From contig CAKZMO010000729.1 in assembly GCA_937128595.1 (NCBI GenBank), forward strand, positions 1-48,399: a stretch of DNA of 48,399 bases, in the 5' to 3' direction. Under the pieces are notes generated by a model. The model had not been told where the DNA came from. It saw only the letters and a program-made list of their open reading frames with translations, and made no database searches. The position numbers were made by a program, and so were the translations under genes. Of this stretch, positions 8,291 to 16,241 are shown piece after piece. The DNA is from an uncultured cyanobacterium (GTDB taxonomy: Bacteria > Cyanobacteriota > Cyanobacteriia > CAKZMO01). How positions within the stretch are numbered: position 1 is the first letter of the stretch; each line of letters starts with the position of its first letter.

Positions 8291-8719
8291 CTATCGCAAG
8301 CAGGCTTGTTGCTGAATTTGACTATCTAAGAAAGACACCAGATCAGCAACCGTATGTAGCATCTGATCATAAAAGCAGTCGCTGATGTCAAAGCCAAATT
8401 GAGCCTCAACGTCCTCACAAAAGCTGAACTCCCAATCAAACCAGCACACTTCTGTCCAGGAGAGATCCTCTTCAAGCCGATCGCTCGGCAACACGCGCCC
8501 AAACTGTATGCCTGAATATTCAGCGAAGCGACTGTAGGCAAACTCGGCGGTGACAGGGGAAATATCCTGATCTTGCCAAAACATTTTGAACCACTGATTA
8601 GCTTCGAGGTAGGGGCGCTGGCGCAGAGCTTGATTGACCCTGCGGCGGAGACGCATGTCAGGACTTAATGTCTTGTAAGTAATTAAGTTGTTCACTAAAT
8701 TGCTTACTCGTCGCCACAT
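8291..8719 (-). CDS. Small conserved-looking protein with ACP-like C-terminal half
   Basis: The 142-aa product is unrecognised at the family level. Residues about 80-138 (EEDLSWTEVCWFDWEF followed by EAQFGFDISDCFYDQMLHT and VADLVSFL) pattern-match the helices of acyl carrier proteins or the DUF1493 group: acidic loop, recognition helix, F-G-x-x-I, then T-V-x-D-L-V. The serine that would carry phosphopantetheine (DSL motif) is absent, so it is unlikely to be a working carrier. The first 45 residues are basic and may contact nucleic acid or membrane. The ATG start is clear. It sits alone between the GTPase and the response-regulator genes. Confidence 0.6.
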   Translation of the reverse strand: MWRRVSNLVNNLITYKTLSPDMRLRRRVNQALRQRPYLEANQWFKMFWQDQDISPVTAEFAYSRFAEYSGIQFGRVLPSDRLEEDLSWTEVCWFDWEFSFCEDVEAQFGFDISDCFYDQMLHTVADLVSFLDSQIQQQACLR

Positions 8720-8899
8720 AAGTTTGAGAAGCTAGATGCCCCTCTTCGAGCTTCCCCTAAAGTATTCCCATTCCCCTTCCGATATCTCAAGTCACTGATG
8801 TAAGGATTTTCTTCGATCTCTGAAACACACTTCTTTGTCTTGAATTATTTTTATATCAAGAAACAATAATGCAGTAAATTAAAGAAATAAGCTGTGAAT

Positions 8900-9286
8900 T
8901 TAGATATGTTCTAGGTCAAGAATGGCGATCGCTTTTTCAACTAGCTCATCGGGATCAAAAGGTTTGGTCATATATAGATCAGCACCCACGTCTTGGCCTT
9001 TTTGCTTGTCAAATTCCTGGCCTTTCGCGGTCAACATAATAATGTAAATGTCAGATAGACGCAGATCGTGTTTAACCACGCTGCAAACTTCAAATCCATT
9101 CATCTGAGGCATCATCACATCAAGGAAAACAAGCTGCGGCAGTTCTGACTGAATGAGTTCCAGCGCCTCTTGACCATTTGAGGCTGTGATCAGTTCGACA
9201 TCCTGATCTTCCAAGTCTTCGAGGGTTTGCTCAATTAAAAGCCGAATGTGGGGCTCGTCATCGACAATCAGAATTTTTTTAGCCAT
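8900..9286 (-). CDS. Single-domain response regulator (CheY-like)
   Basis: The 128-aa protein is a receiver domain only: acidic pair DDE near residue 9-11, phosphoacceptor aspartate in VFLDVMMP (about residue 56), threonine in MLTAKG and the conserved lysine in TKPF. There is no output domain, so it must act through a partner or as a phosphate relay. It is 118 bp downstream of the GAF-adenylyl cyclase gene on the same strand, so it may modulate cAMP signalling; that link is positional only. No histidine kinase is in the window. Confidence 0.92.
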   Translation of the reverse strand: MAKKILIVDDEPHIRLLIEQTLEDLEDQDVELITASNGQEALELIQSELPQLVFLDVMMPQMNGFEVCSVVKHDLRLSDIYIIMLTAKGQEFDKQKGQDVGADLYMTKPFDPDELVEKAIAILDLEHI

Positions 9287-9404
9287 TGGAACAAGCAGTT
9301 AAGTCTATTGGGTCTAGCGGGGCAGGGGTTTTTACCATTTAGTACTTTGCCGCTGCATGATAAAAGAATGACTCAGATGTATGGGTTATCGCGATTTCAC
9401 GTTG

Positions 9405-11117
9405 TCAATACTGTACTTCAAAGACTTCGATAGCTCGACGTTTTCCTTTTAAATTCAGCGTACCGATGGTCTTGAAGACGAACAGATGTCGAGTGGCCTC
9501 ATACACGTTGCGACTGACTAAAATTTGTCCCCCTTGGGCGATCGCCTGCAACCGTGAGGCCGTATTGACTTCGTCCCCAATGGCGGTGTAGTCAGTGTGT
9601 TGTGGAGAACCGATGTTGCCCACAATGACTCGACCTGCACTAATACCAATTCCGGTGTGAAAGTTTTCCCGAATCCACGCTAAAGGGAACGCTTGGATGC
9701 GCTGCTGCATGGCGATCGCCGTTTTAATCGCCTGCTGTTCTGATGCGGCCATTGGGGATGGCGCACCAAATAGCGCCACAATCATGTCCCCGACAAATTT
9801 GTTGACGGTACCTTCGTGAGTAAAGATGATGTCAACCATATGACTAAAGTATTCATTCAAATAGCCCACAATCAATTCCGGTTCCAGCCGTTCACAGTGA
9901 GCTGTGAAGTTTCGAATATCTGAAAACAGAATGGTGATGTTCTTACGCGTGGGAGCAAGGGAAATATCGTCTTTAGCCTCCAAAATCGCCTGGACAAGCT
10001 GAGCAGGCACATAGCGCTCCAGATTGCTCTTAACGCGGGCTTCCCGGATTTCTTTTTCGTGTAACAAAGCATTTTCGATCGCAGCGGCAGCTTGAGAGGC
10101 CAGAGCATTCAGCAGCTTCAAGTCTCCGGCACTATAGCTAGTAAGCTTTCCGCTGTTTGAGGAATTGCTGTTCGCCTGATCGCCATCCAAACAACTACAG
10201 CCCAAGACGATCATGCCCAGAACTCGTTCCTGAGTCTTCAAAGGCGCACAGACCAAGGCGTGATAGCCCTGCTCAACCTGATGACAGCGGCGATCGCCCT
10301 GCACGTCGTTGACGATCTCACCATTACCACTGCTGAACACGGTTCCCAAAACACCTTCTCCCGGTGCGATCGCTACCGTTACAGCAGCAGAGTCAGCGTC
10401 TGAATCATTGTTTGCCGATTGGGTTTTGCCTATAGCTGGAGTCGCTAGTCCAAAATGAGCGATCGCCTCAAACAGTTCAGCTTCAGTATTGGAGACAGGA
10501 ACCACGGTCGTTGAAACAGTTGTGGGAAAAGATGGCGGAATTTCTTTGTCACTCTTTGCACCAATCTGCGAGGAATCGGTAGCGATCGCTCTTGTCAGAG
10601 TCGCACCTGAGTCGCGACTTCGCTCTAGGTTCAAATCGGCAGTTTTGTTTGAGCTATTGTCAACTGAACGTGCCGTTGGACTCAGATCTTGACGGAGAAT
10701 GACCGCTCCCCGATCTCCCGGAATCAGCTTTTGGGCTTCGTCTAGAACGAGCGTTGCAACAGACTTCAAATCGAGTTGAGCGGTGATTTTTTCAGAAATA
10801 TCGTAGAGCAGAGAAATTTCTTTGTAACGATCCAAGGTTTCACGCGCGAGATGCTTTTGGTCAAGTTCTCGCTGAGCCAGCATTGATAACAGGTGGGCGA
10901 TCGCCTCAGCCTCCGGGTGACCAATAACCCAGCCCAAGCAAACTCCTTCGAGTTCAATCGCATATTGATTCGGCAACTGATCGGTCTTTTCCCCCAGCCC
11001 GATCTTTCCGCTCGTGTCTTGAACGCAAAACGGATGGGCGATCGCCCCACCTAGCTGTGCAAGGACAGCTTGAATATCTTTTTTGCGCAGAAGTCGTTTC
11101 AGACTGAGTTGAGCCAT
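9405..11117 (-). CDS. Class III adenylyl cyclase with GAF domain
   Basis: This 570-aa soluble protein makes cAMP from ATP. A GAF domain covers about residues 96-350, interrupted by a low-complexity insert (about 150-250, serine/alanine-rich). The cyclase homology domain covers about 385-570, with metal-binding D400 (FSDIRNF) and D444 (FVGD), adenine-selecting K440 and T511, and transition-state N518 and R522 (NTASR). The Lys/Thr pair, rather than Lys/Asp, is the arrangement seen in cyanobacterial CyaB1-type adenylyl cyclases and argues against guanylyl cyclase. All catalytic positions are present, so it should be active as a homodimer. The GAF ligand is unknown. ATG start. Confidence 0.9.
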   Translation of the reverse strand: MAQLSLKRLLRKKDIQAVLAQLGGAIAHPFCVQDTSGKIGLGEKTDQLPNQYAIELEGVCLGWVIGHPEAEAIAHLLSMLAQRELDQKHLARETLDRYKEISLLYDISEKITAQLDLKSVATLVLDEAQKLIPGDRGAVILRQDLSPTARSVDNSSNKTADLNLERSRDSGATLTRAIATDSSQIGAKSDKEIPPSFPTTVSTTVVPVSNTEAELFEAIAHFGLATPAIGKTQSANNDSDADSAAVTVAIAPGEGVLGTVFSSGNGEIVNDVQGDRRCHQVEQGYHALVCAPLKTQERVLGMIVLGCSCLDGDQANSNSSNSGKLTSYSAGDLKLLNALASQAAAAIENALLHEKEIREARVKSNLERYVPAQLVQAILEAKDDISLAPTRKNITILFSDIRNFTAHCERLEPELIVGYLNEYFSHMVDIIFTHEGTVNKFVGDMIVALFGAPSPMAASEQQAIKTAIAMQQRIQAFPLAWIRENFHTGIGISAGRVIVGNIGSPQHTDYTAIGDEVNTASRLQAIAQGGQILVSRNVYEATRHLFVFKTIGTLNLKGKRRAIEVFEVQY

Positions 11118-11250
11118 AGGGACAGATATGAGGGACTAGCAAAGAGTCTCAACGCTCTTATATCTTTGAGAGTTCCTCTTTTTGACAACAAATTGAACAA
11201 GACTCTGAGCGGAGTTTATCCAACCGTTGTCATCACTTATTTATTCGCCT

Positions 11251-13365
11251 TCAAGGAGTTCTAGATTGCTTCTGAGTAGAATGAAGGGCGCTCCAAATCC
11301 AGCCGAAAATGCCAGGAATCCAGAACAGCACCTTCTGCCAGTCTCGCAATGCCCAGTGTTGATGTCCGAGACCTTGACGGTAGGGCAACACGAAATACAG
11401 GGCTGCTGACAGGCTGAGCCCACGAGTTCCCCAGTTTTGAGTCGCCACGGCAAAGGGAATCAGCCAGGTGAAATACCAGCTATGAATAATCGGAGACAGA
11501 GCTAACAGTCCAATCAGATAAGACTCCAAAAAAACTAGAGCACTGGGAGCCCGCAACATCAGCCATCCAGTCCATGCGGCCAGTGGTAAAGCAAATAGCC
11601 AGTTTTCCAACTTCGATGCAGGCCAGAGCCGACCGACCAGCTCTGGAATCAAATCTGCGCTGCGCCCCCCGTAGACGTATCCTGATCCACCCGGAATCAA
11701 AGGGCACGCCCCGTCATGACAGTAAGGAAATGCCGTAACCAGTACAGGCAAGAGTCCCATCACCAATGCCAGGATCGCGATGCCCCAACCCAGTTTTCGC
11801 AGCGCTCGCCAGACGACAAAGACGAGGAGCGGCAGTGACAGCCATTTCAGTGCCATGCTGATTCCTGTCCAAAAGGCACTGACGAGATAGGTTCGAGCCG
11901 CAAAAGGAGACGTTAGCGGTCGGTCGAACGTCAGCCAAGCTAGAACTAAAGCCAATACAAACCAGCTATCGTAATGTCCCCCTCCAGCAAAGCAATACAA
12001 AATTAGAGGATTCCAAGCGTAGGTCAGCGTCATAACGTAGCCAAAACGTCGAGCTAAAAGATGACAAATGAACAAATCCGCCACCGCAATACTGACCTTG
12101 AATAGCCATACGCTAGGAGCGATCGCCGCCAGTCCGTGAAAAATCCACTGGGTCAACGGCGGGTAAATCGCTGACACATTCGAACGGTTGATCAAAGGCC
12201 ACCAATCCGTTCGCAGAGGCTCAAGCACAGGATCGATAGGGGCGTAATCGTAAGGACTAAACCCCTGCGTCTGAATCAGCCCTTCCCAGAGATAGCGCCA
12301 AATATCGTCGCCTGGAGCCATCCCAAGCAGCAGCACTCGACTACTGAGGGCGATCGCCCAAAACCAAAGTCCTCCCAAGCTCGCAATTCGCCAAGAGAGA
12401 ATGAATCCCAGACCCATGACTCCATAGCCGCACCAAAACGGGAGTAGTACTCCCTTTTGCTGAAAATCTCCGTGGGGAATCAAAATGATGCAGCCCAGCA
12501 CAATCAGAAGGCCGCTGATAAGTGAGAGTCGAGAGTTAGGAGCCCGGAGCAAAGAAAGAGAATGGAGAATCCTAGAACGAGTTTTTTGCCCGTAGAGCAT
12601 TCCGAGGGTCGAGAGAATGATGACTCCAGCTTGGAGACTGCCCCGCAACGTTCCCGAAATCTTGGATTGCCCTCCCTGTCGTGGAAAGTAAGCCACCGGA
12701 ATTTCTCGAATACACAGCCCGTGTTCAACTGCCCGCACCTGCATTTCGACCGTCCAGCCAAAACCGCGATCGCCCATCCTAAAACTTTCTAGCGACGACC
12801 GACGAATGACACGCAGAGGACCGAGATCATCGTAGCGATAGCCCCATCCCCAGTGGATCAGCTTGGTAGCGAGAGCATTTCCGAACTTCTGAATCAGCGT
12901 CAAGGCTGCTCTTCCTTCAGCCGTGGATCGGCGATCGCCTAATACCAAATCTGCCTCTTCACCCGTCTGCAGTTCCTCATCTTCTGTCCTAGTCGATTCA
13001 GAGCAGTCAGGCCCAAGCCAACTAGAGCTAGGCGGATTAGAACCCGCACAAAGTCTCAGCATCTGTGGCAATGCAGACAAATCATCGCTGCCATCGCCGT
13101 CACAAAAGATGATCCACTCGATGTCAGGCGGAAGAGACTGCATCCCAGTCCAGCAAGCCTGTCCGTAGCCTCGACGAGATTCTTGCAGAACCTCAGCACC
13201 AGCCGCGATCGCCCGCTCGACACTGTCGTCTGTGCTGCCGTTATCGATGACTCGAATGTGAGCAATACCCAACTCTTGCAGCGATTTGACAACAGCGGTA
13301 ATGGTTGTCGCTTCGTTGTAGACCGGAATTAAAGCACAAGCCAAATTGAGATTTAGAGATGTCAT
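11251..13365 (-). CDS. Glycosyltransferase family 2 fused to polytopic membrane glycosyltransferase-like module
   Basis: The 704-aa protein starts with a GT-A domain of the dolichyl-phosphate mannose synthase type (LIPVYNEATTITAVVKSL, DNGSTDDS, and the DXD-like FCDGDGSDD at about 90). An unusual Ser/Glu-rich insert follows (about 108-140). From about residue 260 on there are ten or more membrane helices resembling GT87/ArnT-like membrane transferases (motif WRYLWEGLIQTQGFSPYDYAP, typical of DUF2029-like loops). A reasonable model is that the N-terminal part loads a sugar on a polyprenyl phosphate and the membrane part transfers it outside; this is inference. The acceptor is unknown. It is followed on the other strand by an M23 peptidase. 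Confidence 0.82.
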   Translation of the reverse strand: MTSLNLNLACALIPVYNEATTITAVVKSLQELGIAHIRVIDNGSTDDSVERAIAAGAEVLQESRRGYGQACWTGMQSLPPDIEWIIFCDGDGSDDLSALPQMLRLCAGSNPPSSSWLGPDCSESTRTEDEELQTGEEADLVLGDRRSTAEGRAALTLIQKFGNALATKLIHWGWGYRYDDLGPLRVIRRSSLESFRMGDRGFGWTVEMQVRAVEHGLCIREIPVAYFPRQGGQSKISGTLRGSLQAGVIILSTLGMLYGQKTRSRILHSLSLLRAPNSRLSLISGLLIVLGCIILIPHGDFQQKGVLLPFWCGYGVMGLGFILSWRIASLGGLWFWAIALSSRVLLLGMAPGDDIWRYLWEGLIQTQGFSPYDYAPIDPVLEPLRTDWWPLINRSNVSAIYPPLTQWIFHGLAAIAPSVWLFKVSIAVADLFICHLLARRFGYVMTLTYAWNPLILYCFAGGGHYDSWFVLALVLAWLTFDRPLTSPFAARTYLVSAFWTGISMALKWLSLPLLVFVVWRALRKLGWGIAILALVMGLLPVLVTAFPYCHDGACPLIPGGSGYVYGGRSADLIPELVGRLWPASKLENWLFALPLAAWTGWLMLRAPSALVFLESYLIGLLALSPIIHSWYFTWLIPFAVATQNWGTRGLSLSAALYFVLPYRQGLGHQHWALRDWQKVLFWIPGIFGWIWSALHSTQKQSRTP

Positions 13366-13587
13366 GAATGCTGGAATACCACATTCAAAAAGACTCTGAA
13401 TGAGATTTTGGCAAGAATTATCTTTATTTTTTTAGGACTTCATAACCATAGACGGAATAAACACAGATGTGCGGATGGGGAGATCGCGTTAGAGTATTGC
13501 GTAATTGTGATGTATGCCCAAGGGTGTTCTCTCATCTGCGTCATCCGAATTTGAATTCATTTGCTCTTCAGTGGTTTTCCAACGCCT

Positions 13588-14535
13588 ATGGTTGCTCCTT
13601 TCAAACACGGCTCTCTCTTCCGTTTTTCCTCCTTACGGGCGATCGCTATAGGAACGCTTGCTTCGCTGTGCAGCACAGCCATTGGAGCTGTGACGATGAC
13701 AGCAGAAGCCCTGGAGGTGGAGATTTACCCTCCTAACCCGCAACAGGGAGATACACTGTCCGTTCGCATTCAAACTGATACGCTGTCGCCAGAAGCCGTC
13801 AGCGTCAATATGAACAACCGCACCTATCCGGTTTATCCGAGTGCAAACAGCAACGGCTCAGTCGAAAATGCCACTGTCGCCCCCGGAACGCTCCAGCAGT
13901 TTCAGACACTCCTTCCCACGACGCCTCTCGACCCCCCTGGACAAGTCACCATTCAAGTGAGCGATGGCGAAGACGTTCGCAACATGGCGGTCTGGTTGCG
14001 CGATCGCTCTTTCCCAACCCAACGCATTACAATCCGAGGTGGCGGTTCTGGTCTCACCGAAATAGAAGCAGCCCGCGTTCAAGCGTTCAAGGAAATCGTG
14101 ACCCCTCAACGATTTTGGAATGGCCCTATGATCCGTCCAACCTCGGGACGAGTCAGCACCATCTTTGGCGTGCAGCGCTACTACAACGGCGTTTTCGCCA
14201 ATGACTATTATCATCGTGGAGTTGACTACGCCACAGGTACGGGCACGCCCGTTGTGGCTCCGGCAGCCGGACGCATTGCTTTAGTGGGGTACGAGTCTCA
14301 GGGATTTCGCGTTCATGGCAACACCGTCGGCATCGATCATGGTCAAGGCGTTCTCAGTATCTTCATTCATCTGAATGGAGTTGACGTACGAGAGGGAGAC
14401 TTTGTTCAAGCTGGGCAGCGAGTGGGTTCCGTCGGGTCAACAGGCAGCTCGACCGGGCCACACCTCCACTGGGGAATCTATGTTCATGGCATGGCTGTCG
14501 ATCCCGTACCTTGGAGATACGATGGGATTCAATGA
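13588..14535 (+). CDS. M23 family metallopeptidase (LytM endopeptidase)
   Basis: This is an exported zinc endopeptidase that cuts peptide cross-links in peptidoglycan. From the chosen ATG at 13588 it has 315 residues: a signal peptide (about 1-40, ending near TAEALE), an immunoglobulin-like N-terminal part (about 42-140), and the LytM domain (about 180-310) with ligands H209 and D213 (HRGVDYA) and the HLH pair at 292-294. All zinc and catalytic positions are present, so it should be active rather than a degenerate activator. A TTG nine codons upstream is possible but has no better support. It is divergent from the glycosyltransferase gene. Confidence 0.9.
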   Translation: MVAPFKHGSLFRFSSLRAIAIGTLASLCSTAIGAVTMTAEALEVEIYPPNPQQGDTLSVRIQTDTLSPEAVSVNMNNRTYPVYPSANSNGSVENATVAPGTLQQFQTLLPTTPLDPPGQVTIQVSDGEDVRNMAVWLRDRSFPTQRITIRGGGSGLTEIEAARVQAFKEIVTPQRFWNGPMIRPTSGRVSTIFGVQRYYNGVFANDYYHRGVDYATGTGTPVVAPAAGRIALVGYESQGFRVHGNTVGIDHGQGVLSIFIHLNGVDVREGDFVQAGQRVGSVGSTGSSTGPHLHWGIYVHGMAVDPVPWRYDGIQ

Positions 14536-14550
14536 TTGCGAATGATTGCG

Positions 14551-14592
14551 GAAAGAGTCTTTGCATTTTCTATTCCAAAGTCTCACTCTTTC
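14551..14592 (+). terminator. Possible terminator of the M23 gene
   Basis: An inverted repeat GAAAGAGT (14551-14558) with ACTCTTTC (14585-14592), plus an inner CTTTG/CAAAG pairing, begins 15 bp after the stop codon. The T-run afterwards is short, so termination is only plausible. Confidence 0.35.
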
Positions 14593-14700
14593 TTGATAAT
14601 CTTCCAGTGAATTCAATCGGATCATGGGAACAATAGTGTCAGACTAATCGATCCCCGTTTATCAACTAACAACGAACGGCGCTTTGGAGTAGAGACCGCT

Positions 14701-15279
14701 ATGAGTATCGAAAAAATTGTGGATCAAGCGCTGCAGGATGGCTACCTGACCCCGGCAATGGAAGCTGAGGTGGGACGTATCTGTGACACCGCTGCAGAAC
14801 TCTCGATTGACGAATACATGGCACTTGATCGACTCATGGGTGCGCTCCTGACCGGAGAAGTCGTAGCTGTGCCTCGCAAGCAGTTTATCAATGTGATGGA
14901 AGAGCTGGCACTGACTGAAGCTATCTCCAGAGTGGCCGAAATTGAATCCACCACCGATATGACGATGGACTTAGGCGACATTGCAGCCTATGCCCTCAAT
15001 CGACTACCGCCTATGTACGCGACGACGGAAGAAGGCGCGGTCTATCAGCGGAGTCGAGCAAAGGAAGGACTTCAAGAACTGATTGCAGAAAAAGTGGATG
15101 AGGCGATCGCCCGCAATTTGGACAATCCTGACTTCTTCCCAGAGCGACAAGCCATTCGATCTAGTCAGAAAGATGACGTGTTAGACCAGGTTAGCGCTCT
15201 ACTCCAAACCTGTGCGCATAAATTTGAAATCAATTCTGCGGGTGACGCTGGAGAGGCGAAGGCGACAACCGTCAACTGA
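14701..15279 (+). CDS. ComFB-domain protein (cyclic-dinucleotide receptor type)
   Basis: The 192-aa protein carries the ComFB domain (about residues 60-145), recognised by the run VMEELALTEAI, then DLGDIAAYALNRLPPMYATT and the helix ELIAEKVDEAI. Recent work on cyanobacterial ComFB proteins (CdgR of Anabaena, ComFB of Synechocystis) shows c-di-GMP or c-di-AMP binding with effects on cell size or motility; assignment of this protein to that role is inference from the family. N-terminal 50 residues form a predicted helical extension not needed for the domain, and the tail after 150 is variable. It is a single-gene unit closed by a strong terminator. Confidence 0.82.
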   Translation: MSIEKIVDQALQDGYLTPAMEAEVGRICDTAAELSIDEYMALDRLMGALLTGEVVAVPRKQFINVMEELALTEAISRVAEIESTTDMTMDLGDIAAYALNRLPPMYATTEEGAVYQRSRAKEGLQELIAEKVDEAIARNLDNPDFFPERQAIRSSQKDDVLDQVSALLQTCAHKFEINSAGDAGEAKATTVN

Positions 15280-15327
15280 TACGTCAATCATCACGCTTGA
15301 GGCGTTCGATGATTGTTTCATCAATTT

Positions 15328-15364
15328 AGCGGTGTGGATCATGATGTATCCACACCGCTTTTTC
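15328..15364 (+). terminator. Strong Rho-independent terminator
   Basis: A 12-bp perfect stem (AGCGGTGTGGAT at 15328-15339 with ATCCACACCGCT at 15348-15359), 8-nt loop, followed directly by five T's. It ends the ComFB-domain gene. Confidence 0.9.
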
Positions 15365-15647
15365 GTATCAAAAAAACCCAAGAAAAAGCCCGACAACCGG
15401 GGTCAAGGGCTGCGGGGCAGAGAACAGTTAAACGCTTAAAAATATCATCTCTAACGACGCAGGGATACCGTACCTTTTATGTGCCGCTTTCCTGATCGTC
15501 TGTTTTCCTGATTGGCGGTAGAAAATTCGGCACTGCGTATTTGATGAACTTTTTTCCAACAGCACTATATTCTAGTGCTTATATCGGCCTCTTTTGCGTC
15601 ACCCTACGAGTCAGAACTCTGCTGAGCCTCGTCAACGCTTTCTTTGT

Positions 15648-16211
15648 TCACATTCCGTCTATTGCATCATCGTCAATTAGCTGACGAACCTGGGCGATCG
15701 CCTCTGACACTGTTCGAACTTGATACAGGCGTGGCAATAAGGAACTGGGAGTTTCTGGCGATCGCCCTCCCTCATTTTCCCCATTGCTTTCCAAGCAGCG
15801 AAAAAAGAACTGAGCAGATAGATCGTCCTCACCCACTAAGATTACAGGTCTACCAATCTTAAGCGCCAGTGCCACTTCAGAAGCGGTTCCAAGTCCTATG
15901 CCGCAGGCAATGACAACTTCGCTAGATAACACATTCATCACATTGCGAGCATGACCCATTCCTGTGAAAACCACGAGATCGACTGAATCAGATACTTCAT
16001 TCTGAGATGATCCTGGCAACAGTCCTAGTGTCAATCCTCCCGCTGCTTTTGCGCCTCGATTTGCAGCATCCATTACCCCTTCGTTGCGGCCTCCGGTCAG
16101 CAAAACCCATCCTGCCCTTGCAATATGCTGACCTAGCTCAAATGCGCGATCGCACTCTCGAGGCAGCGCTCCTTTCCCTGATCCCATCACTCCGATGATT
16201 CGCTTTTTCAT
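15648..16211 (-). CDS. SLOG-domain protein, TIGR00725 family
   Basis: The 187-aa protein has a Rossmann-like SLOG/LOG-type nucleotide-binding fold: IGVMGSGKG at the N-terminus, then VLLTGGRNEGVMDAANRGA, and GIGLGTASEVALALK. The TIGR00725 group lies near lysine-decarboxylase-like LOG proteins but lacks the PGGxGTxxE motif of true cytokinin-activating LOG enzymes; here the equivalent is GIGLGTASE. SLOG proteins are thought to bind or cleave nucleotide ligands. A charged loop (residues 155-170) is variable. It starts 30 bp after the pentapeptide gene on the same strand, so the two are probably co-transcribed. Confidence 0.8.
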   Translation of the reverse strand: MKKRIIGVMGSGKGALPRECDRAFELGQHIARAGWVLLTGGRNEGVMDAANRGAKAAGGLTLGLLPGSSQNEVSDSVDLVVFTGMGHARNVMNVLSSEVVIACGIGLGTASEVALALKIGRPVILVGEDDLSAQFFFRCLESNGENEGGRSPETPSSLLPRLYQVRTVSEAIAQVRQLIDDDAIDGM

Positions 16212-16241
16212 CTACAATTCGGCCTTTTTGGTGTCACTTCA

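Noticed and set aside
15551..15575. AGCACTA/TAGTGCT hairpin as a terminator of the SLOG gene
   Set aside because: No T-run follows on the minus strand.
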